Of a DNA stretch of 19,664 nt, positions 15,941-19,664 are shown piece by piece. Source of the DNA: an uncultured Clostridia bacterium (GTDB lineage: Bacteria > Bacillota > Clostridia > TANB77 > CAG-508); the NCBI GenBank assembly GCA_934167165.1, contig CAKPKG010000026.1, positions 1-19,664 of the forward strand. Reading direction: 5' to 3'. How positions within the stretch are numbered: the stretch's first letter is position 1; the number at the start of each line of letters is the position of its first letter. A model generated the notes under the pieces. It saw nothing but the letters and a program-made list of their open reading frames with translations, was not told where the DNA came from and did no database searches. Both the position numbers and the translations under genes were made by a program.

Positions 15941-15970
15941 AGAATTCACTTTTAAAAGTGAATTCTTTTT
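15939..15970. terminator. Bidirectional terminator between the RNHCP gene and htpX
   Basis: A 14-bp perfect stem, AAAGAATTCACTTT (15939-15952) with AAAGTGAATTCTTT (15055 region; 15055 is 15955-15968 here), with a 2-base loop and flanking A and T tracts. It overlaps the RNHCP stop and lies downstream of the htpX stop on the other strand. Confidence 0.9.
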
Positions 15971-15998
15971 ATGTATATAAATGTTTATACAATATCAA

Positions 15999-16892
15999 TT
16001 ATTTTATATTTTGCAAAGCTTCAATCCTGTCATCTATACTAGGATGTGTAGAGAAAAGGCCAGCTTTTCTTTTTTTATTAGATTTAAAAGGACTAACAAT
16101 ATACATATTTTCTGTTGCTTTATTTGCTACTTTTAATTCATTAGTATCATCATCTAATTTTCTTAAAGCAGAAATTAGACCATCTGGATTTCTTGTAAAT
16201 TCTATTGCTGTACTATCTGCTAAAAATTCTCTCCTTCTAGAAATAGCCATTTGCATTAGTTTTCCAAGTAAAGGTGATAATACTAAAAGTACTAATCCAA
16301 TTAACATTAAAATAGCATTTCCACTATTATCATTATCTTTGCTTTTACCACTTCTATGAAAGAAACTTCTTGTAAAAATATCAGAAAGCATAACTATAAA
16401 TCCAACCATAACAGTTACAATAGCGGAAAGCAAAATATCATAATTCTTAATATGTGCCATTTCATGAGCAATAACACCTTCTAGTTCATAATATTCTAGT
16501 TTATTTAAAAGACCAGTAGTAACACATATAATTGCATGTTTTGGGTTTCTACCAGTTGCAAAAGCATTAGGTTGGTCATCTTCTACCACATACAATTTAG
16601 GTCTATTAGATAAACCAGAAGAAATCATAAGACCATCTAATATATTTATAATCTTTTTATCTTCTTCCTCTGTTGCAGGTCTAGCATGAGAAACTGCCAA
16701 AATTATTTTATCACTATAATAGTAAGAACCCCAACAACTTATTATTGAAAACGATAAAGCAATCGTTAGAGCAATTGGGGCACTTAAATCAAAAGCCATA
16801 GAAATATAATATACAATTAAAGTAATCATTAAAATAAAGCCAAATACTATAAAACCAGATTTTATTTTGTTTCTTCTTATATCTTCGAACAT
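15999..16892 (-). CDS. htpX: HtpX-type zinc metalloprotease
   Basis: A 297-residue M48 family integral membrane protease involved in membrane protein quality control. Two N-terminal hydrophobic segments (about 13-32 and 37-56) precede the cytosolic catalytic core: NAFATGRNPKHAIICVTTGLL, the zinc site HEMAH (143-147) and REFLAD with the third ligand Glu (about 222). Two more hydrophobic segments lie near 157-172 and 193-211. A conserved STHPS.DDRI segment sits near the C terminus. The ATG at 16892 is chosen over the in-frame GTG at 16901 because AGGTG lies 6 bases before it. It is transcribed divergently from the HD-domain gene. No in-frame CGG. Confidence 0.93.
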   Translation of the reverse strand: MFEDIRRNKIKSGFIVFGFILMITLIVYYISMAFDLSAPIALTIALSFSIISCWGSYYYSDKIILAVSHARPATEEEDKKIINILDGLMISSGLSNRPKLYVVEDDQPNAFATGRNPKHAIICVTTGLLNKLEYYELEGVIAHEMAHIKNYDILLSAIVTVMVGFIVMLSDIFTRSFFHRSGKSKDNDNSGNAILMLIGLVLLVLSPLLGKLMQMAISRRREFLADSTAIEFTRNPDGLISALRKLDDDTNELKVANKATENMYIVSPFKSNKKRKAGLFSTHPSIDDRIEALQNIK

Positions 16893-16909
16893 TTTTATCA
16901 CCTAAAAGT

Positions 16910-16918
16910 ATTATAACA
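16910..16918 (-). promoter_or_regulatory. Probable extended -10 promoter of htpX
   Basis: The minus strand reads TGTTATAAT, an extended -10 of TGnTATAAT form. Only a weak -35 (TTGTGT, 17 bases away) is visible, and the leader would be very short. Confidence 0.45.
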
Positions 16919-17016
16919 CTAGCATAATGTAAACACAACTAGATAAATATATATTTTACTATTTGGTAGGAGAATAAAGAAAAAAGTGCTAGTCTCTTTT
17001 TTTCTTGTTTTTTTTA

Positions 17017-17025
17017 TGGTATAAT
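17017..17025 (+). promoter_or_regulatory. Probable extended -10 promoter of the HD-domain gene
   Basis: TGGTATAAT (17017-17025) lies 15 bases before the ribosome binding site and behind a T-rich stretch with no clear -35 box. Confidence 0.55.
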
Positions 17026-17052
17026 AAATTCATACAAAAAAAGGAGAAACTT

Positions 17053-19113
17053 ATGGATGATTTAGAAAAACAAGTAGATATATCAGAACAAAAAACAAAT
17101 CTTGAATGGGATAATTATATAAATTTCTTAATAGAGGCAATAGATGAAAGTAATTTTATGAAAAGAGCAGAATATAAGCCTATGCAAACAACAAAACATG
17201 ATTTGGAGTCACACATAACATCTAGAGCAACACATTCAAGAGCAGCTGCTGATATTGCTAAAAGAATAGCAGAAGCCTTAAATTTAAATTATAATTATAT
17301 ATATGCAGCAATGCTTATGCATGATGCGGGGCATCCGTTTAGTGCACATGATGGCGAAGAAATTTTTACAGGTATAGGAGAATTACACAACGTAGATTAT
17401 TATCATCATAATGCAAAAGGTGTAGAGGTCATTATTAGTGAAGACATACGTGGAAAAGCAATAAATAAAATTCCAAATATAAAAAACAAGCCAGAACTTA
17501 GAAAAAAACTGGAAGACGAATTTTATTATTTCCTAGATGTTGTTATTTCACATGATGGAGAAGCCGGAGCAAAGGAATTAGGAGCAAAACCACAAGAATA
17601 TCCAGATATAAAAACTGCTGTATATGAAAAGCTTAGGTTATCTAATTCCCAAAATAATTATAAATTTATAGCACAAACAATAGAAGGAAGAATAGCAAAA
17701 TATGCAGATGTTATAGCTTATTTGTCAACAGATATTCAAGATAGATTTAGACTAGGAATACAAAAAGATTTTGATGAAGATTATCTAGAGTTTATAGGTG
17801 AAATCTTGGCAGATGACTTTGCAAAAACGAGAGAAGAAAAGGTTGAAATTGCAAAAAATATAATAGATGAAATAAAAGAAGAAAAATTAATGCAATTAGT
17901 AGATGACGCAAAGGAAATAGAAAATAAAGAAACGATAAGTCACGCTAATGAAATAATAAAAAGAATTTATGATACAACAGAAAATTATGAAGAAATGCCA
18001 TATATAGAACAGGCAAATGTGGCAGAACAAATTATAAGTGAATATTTAAAAGAGTATAAAAAAGTTAAGTTTTCAGAAGGAATGACTGATGAAGAAAAAA
18101 AATTTATAAATGCGGACATGGAAAAAATGCGCGAGTTTGTAAGAAAAAAATTAAGAATGCGTACATCTGTAATAGAAGCAATAACAAGTAGAATAAGAGA
18201 AACATTAATAAATGATTTGTTAAAAGAATCCAGGTCAAATGGAGAATTAGGTTTTTCTAAATCAATGCAAAATCTATTTTTTAGGGCAAAAGAGCTAAAT
18301 TACAAATTTGTTCCAGATACTAAATGGAACTATCAAAAGGAAGGATTACCACAGGCAACACATGAATTAGTTCAAATGGTGGCACTATCATTAAAACAGT
18401 CTGGTGCTATAGAAAATAAATTTTATGATCAAGCAATAAGAAAACATGTGAAAAATCCAGAAGCTCTTGAGTATTTAAAAACAGATGGATACACAGAACC
18501 CGAAGAACGTGAAATTTATAAATCTTTAAAAGGAATAAGAAATGTAAGAAGAAGCAACACTAAATTTACAGCAGAAGGTGGAACTAGAAATAAAAAAGTA
18601 GCAGAAGCAGAACTGGTTAATTCTACTTATCATTATGTGTTAGATGAAGGAAGAATGTTTGCAATTATGTATGAAAATACATTTGAATCAATAGAAAACC
18701 AAATTATGGCAAAGGTAAGAAGCGCTGCTGGAAAATTGCCAGAAGCAGAGGAGAAAAAAAGAAAAACAGATATTGGTTTTTTTGATCAAAAAATTAAAGA
18801 ACAAGAAGATAAATTAAGAAAAGAACTAATTAGTAAATATGGAGAATTAGAACAAATTACAGATGATCAAATTGAAGAGTTTGCAAGACCAATGATAAAA
18901 AATGAAAGAGATAATATAGAAAACAAAATGGCTATGCAAATGGCAATCAATTATTTAGCAGGAATGACAGACAAAGCCATGTTCACACACTTAATAGAAA
19001 TAGGGTTAATTGATAAAGAAGATATAGATAATGGAGTTAGAGGTAGCACGGAGGAAGAAAAAAGAATATTTAGCGAGAGATACGACATGAGTGTTCCAGA
19101 AGAAGAAAGATAG
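17053..19113 (+). CDS. HD-domain dGTPase-like phosphohydrolase
   Basis: A 686-residue protein. ATG 17053 is chosen because AAGGAG (17041-17046) lies 6 bases upstream; an open frame extends further upstream without a binding site. The N-terminal third resembles deoxynucleoside triphosphate triphosphohydrolases: RATHSR (His61), LMHDAGHPFSAHDGEE (His90-Asp91, His94), an H..VDYYHHN segment, then IAKYADVIAYLSTDIQDR supplying the last metal-ligand Asp. The remaining 400 or so residues are charged and helical, with a Lys/Glu-rich coiled-coil-like stretch (EKKRKTDIGFFDQKIKEQEDKLRKEL). It is considerably longer than classic Dgt (about 500), so the exact substrate is uncertain. All its CGG triplets are out of frame. 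Confidence 0.82.
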   Translation: MDDLEKQVDISEQKTNLEWDNYINFLIEAIDESNFMKRAEYKPMQTTKHDLESHITSRATHSRAAADIAKRIAEALNLNYNYIYAAMLMHDAGHPFSAHDGEEIFTGIGELHNVDYYHHNAKGVEVIISEDIRGKAINKIPNIKNKPELRKKLEDEFYYFLDVVISHDGEAGAKELGAKPQEYPDIKTAVYEKLRLSNSQNNYKFIAQTIEGRIAKYADVIAYLSTDIQDRFRLGIQKDFDEDYLEFIGEILADDFAKTREEKVEIAKNIIDEIKEEKLMQLVDDAKEIENKETISHANEIIKRIYDTTENYEEMPYIEQANVAEQIISEYLKEYKKVKFSEGMTDEEKKFINADMEKMREFVRKKLRMRTSVIEAITSRIRETLINDLLKESRSNGELGFSKSMQNLFFRAKELNYKFVPDTKWNYQKEGLPQATHELVQMVALSLKQSGAIENKFYDQAIRKHVKNPEALEYLKTDGYTEPEEREIYKSLKGIRNVRRSNTKFTAEGGTRNKKVAEAELVNSTYHYVLDEGRMFAIMYENTFESIENQIMAKVRSAAGKLPEAEEKKRKTDIGFFDQKIKEQEDKLRKELISKYGELEQITDDQIEEFARPMIKNERDNIENKMAMQMAINYLAGMTDKAMFTHLIEIGLIDKEDIDNGVRGSTEEEKRIFSERYDMSVPEEER

Positions 19114-19155
19114 TTAATAAAAAAATCTCATTTATATGAGATTTTTTTATTAACT
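19112..19155. terminator. Bidirectional terminator between the HD-domain gene and spoVT
   Basis: A perfect 20-bp stem, 19112-19131 with 19136-19155, and a 4-base loop TTAT. It begins inside the HD-gene stop codon and ends inside the spoVT stop codon, so both convergent genes finish within it. Confidence 0.92.
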
Positions 19156-19664
19156 ATATATCCATTTGACTACTTAAAAAGCCAGCTGCTGACTGAACTA
19201 CTTTTAATTCAACATCTCCCATTTTAGTATTTTGTTCTTTAGAAAGTAAAATTACACTTCCGTATTACATCTCCATCAGATATTATTGGATAAATAACTT
19301 GAGAATTAAATCTTCTTTCTTTATTATCATTCTGGGTTATTGGTAAAGCTATTTCATTATTTTCTTTACTAGTATATATTTCTTTGTTTTCCATAACTTT
19401 TTCCAGTTCTGGACTCAAAGATTGTTCCAAAAATTCTTTTTTAGAACCACCAGAAACAGCAATTACAGAATCTTTATCTGTTATACAAGCAATGTGCCCA
19501 GTAGTTCTAGAAAGAGTTTCTGCATAGCCAGTAGCAAATTCAGAAAGTTCTCCAATAGGAGAATACTTTTTTAGAATTACTTCACCTTCTTTATCTGTAA
19601 AAATTTCTAAAGGATCACCTTCTTTTATACGTAAAGTTCTTCTTATTTCCTTAGGAATAACAAT
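19154..19664 (-). CDS. spoVT: Stage V sporulation protein T, 5' end outside window, +1 frameshift at CGGA
   Basis: A forespore transcription regulator: an N-terminal AbrB-type swapped-hairpin DNA-binding domain plus a C-terminal GAF-like domain. The window cuts off about the first 18 residues. What remains begins IVIPKEIRRTLRIKEGDPLEIF and runs through EGEVILKKYSP, GHIACITDKDSVIAVSGGSKKEF and VIYPIISDGDVI. There the zero frame enters CGG, gives RKCNFTF and stops at TAA (19241-19239). Skipping the C opposite 19262 gives DGDVI-GSVILLSKEQ, then GDVELKVVQSAAGFLSSQMDI and a TAG at 19156-19154. This matches Bacillus SpoVT (NGDPIGAVVI ... AAGFLARQME), residue for residue at the junction, from memory. 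The visible part is 169 residues. Identity is secure; the shift is inferred from frame and homology. Confidence 0.92.
19259..19262 (-). other. CGGA +1 frameshift site in spoVT
   Basis: On the minus strand the zero frame reads ATA CGG AAG; skipping the C reads ATA GGA AGT (Ile-Gly-Ser), the conserved Gly of the SpoVT GDxIGxV segment. Confidence 0.87.

Noticed and set aside
16893..16901. GTG 16901 as the htpX start
   Set aside because: The AGGTG binding site would overlap this GTG; it is correctly spaced for ATG 16892 instead.
3500..19262. Sequencing or assembly error as the cause of the five frame breaks
   Set aside because: Errors would be expected in homopolymers and at random contexts. 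All five are the same tetranucleotide with the same phase, on both strands, while many out-of-frame CGGA occurrences in intact genes carry no surplus base. Raw reads would still be needed to exclude it fully.

Overview
The window looks like a chromosomal segment of an AT-rich, spore-forming Clostridia-type Firmicute, probably an uncultured gut lineage (inference). The evidence is the very low G+C, AGA as the dominant Arg codon, strong GGAGG ribosome binding sites, TTGACA-17-TAAAAT promoters, T-tailed stem-loop terminators, and two spore genes: spoVT and an H-type small acid-soluble spore protein. No gene-free stretch exceeds 300 bases and no RNA gene was seen.

Layout: (1) 22-3896 holds pyruvate phosphate dikinase (ppdK) and S-adenosylmethionine synthetase (metK). 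(2) 3918-5182 holds a promoter, a MITE-like repeat and a prepilin-type protein gene. (3) 5214-11355 is an envelope-polymer operon: a membrane sulfatase/phosphoglycerol-transferase-like protein, a YidC domain fused to a CDP-glycerol-glycerophosphotransferase-like domain, a nucleotidyltransferase-aminotransferase, and a small YLDP-motif membrane protein. (4) 11358-12510 holds a second promoter, a deleted copy of the repeat and a paralogous prepilin gene. (5) 12510-12831 holds the SASP-H gene (minus strand) and a third copy of the repeat. (6) 12865-15970 is an operon of a DUF5050-like beta-propeller protein, a TGS/uridine-kinase-like protein and an RNHCP zinc protein. (7) 15999-19664 holds htpX (minus), an HD-domain dNTPase-like gene (plus) and spoVT (minus, 5' end cut by the window).

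The main result is a recurrent recoding signal. Five genes (metK, both prepilins, the nucleotidyltransferase-aminotransferase and spoVT) are each broken by exactly one surplus base, and in all five the break is at an in-frame CGG codon followed by A. Skipping the C and reading the following GGA as Gly restores a full-length, family-typical protein, with Gly at a position that is conserved in metK, the prepilins and SpoVT. I found no other in-frame CGG in any gene of the window, although about two dozen CGG triplets occur out of frame in intact genes. Arg is encoded by AGA, AGG, CGT and occasionally CGA/CGC, never by CGG. The simplest reading is that CGG is unassigned or very slowly decoded in this organism and that CGGA acts as a +1 frameshift signal or quadruplet 'Gly' codon. 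Sequencing error or pseudogenisation would not be expected to choose the same tetranucleotide in five genes.

How the genes work together: the central operon fits synthesis and export of a decorated surface polymer (activated head group, polymer phosphotransferase, membrane transferase). It is bracketed by two directly repeated prepilin genes with near-identical 5' halves, promoters of the same design, and the same mobile repeat in their leaders.
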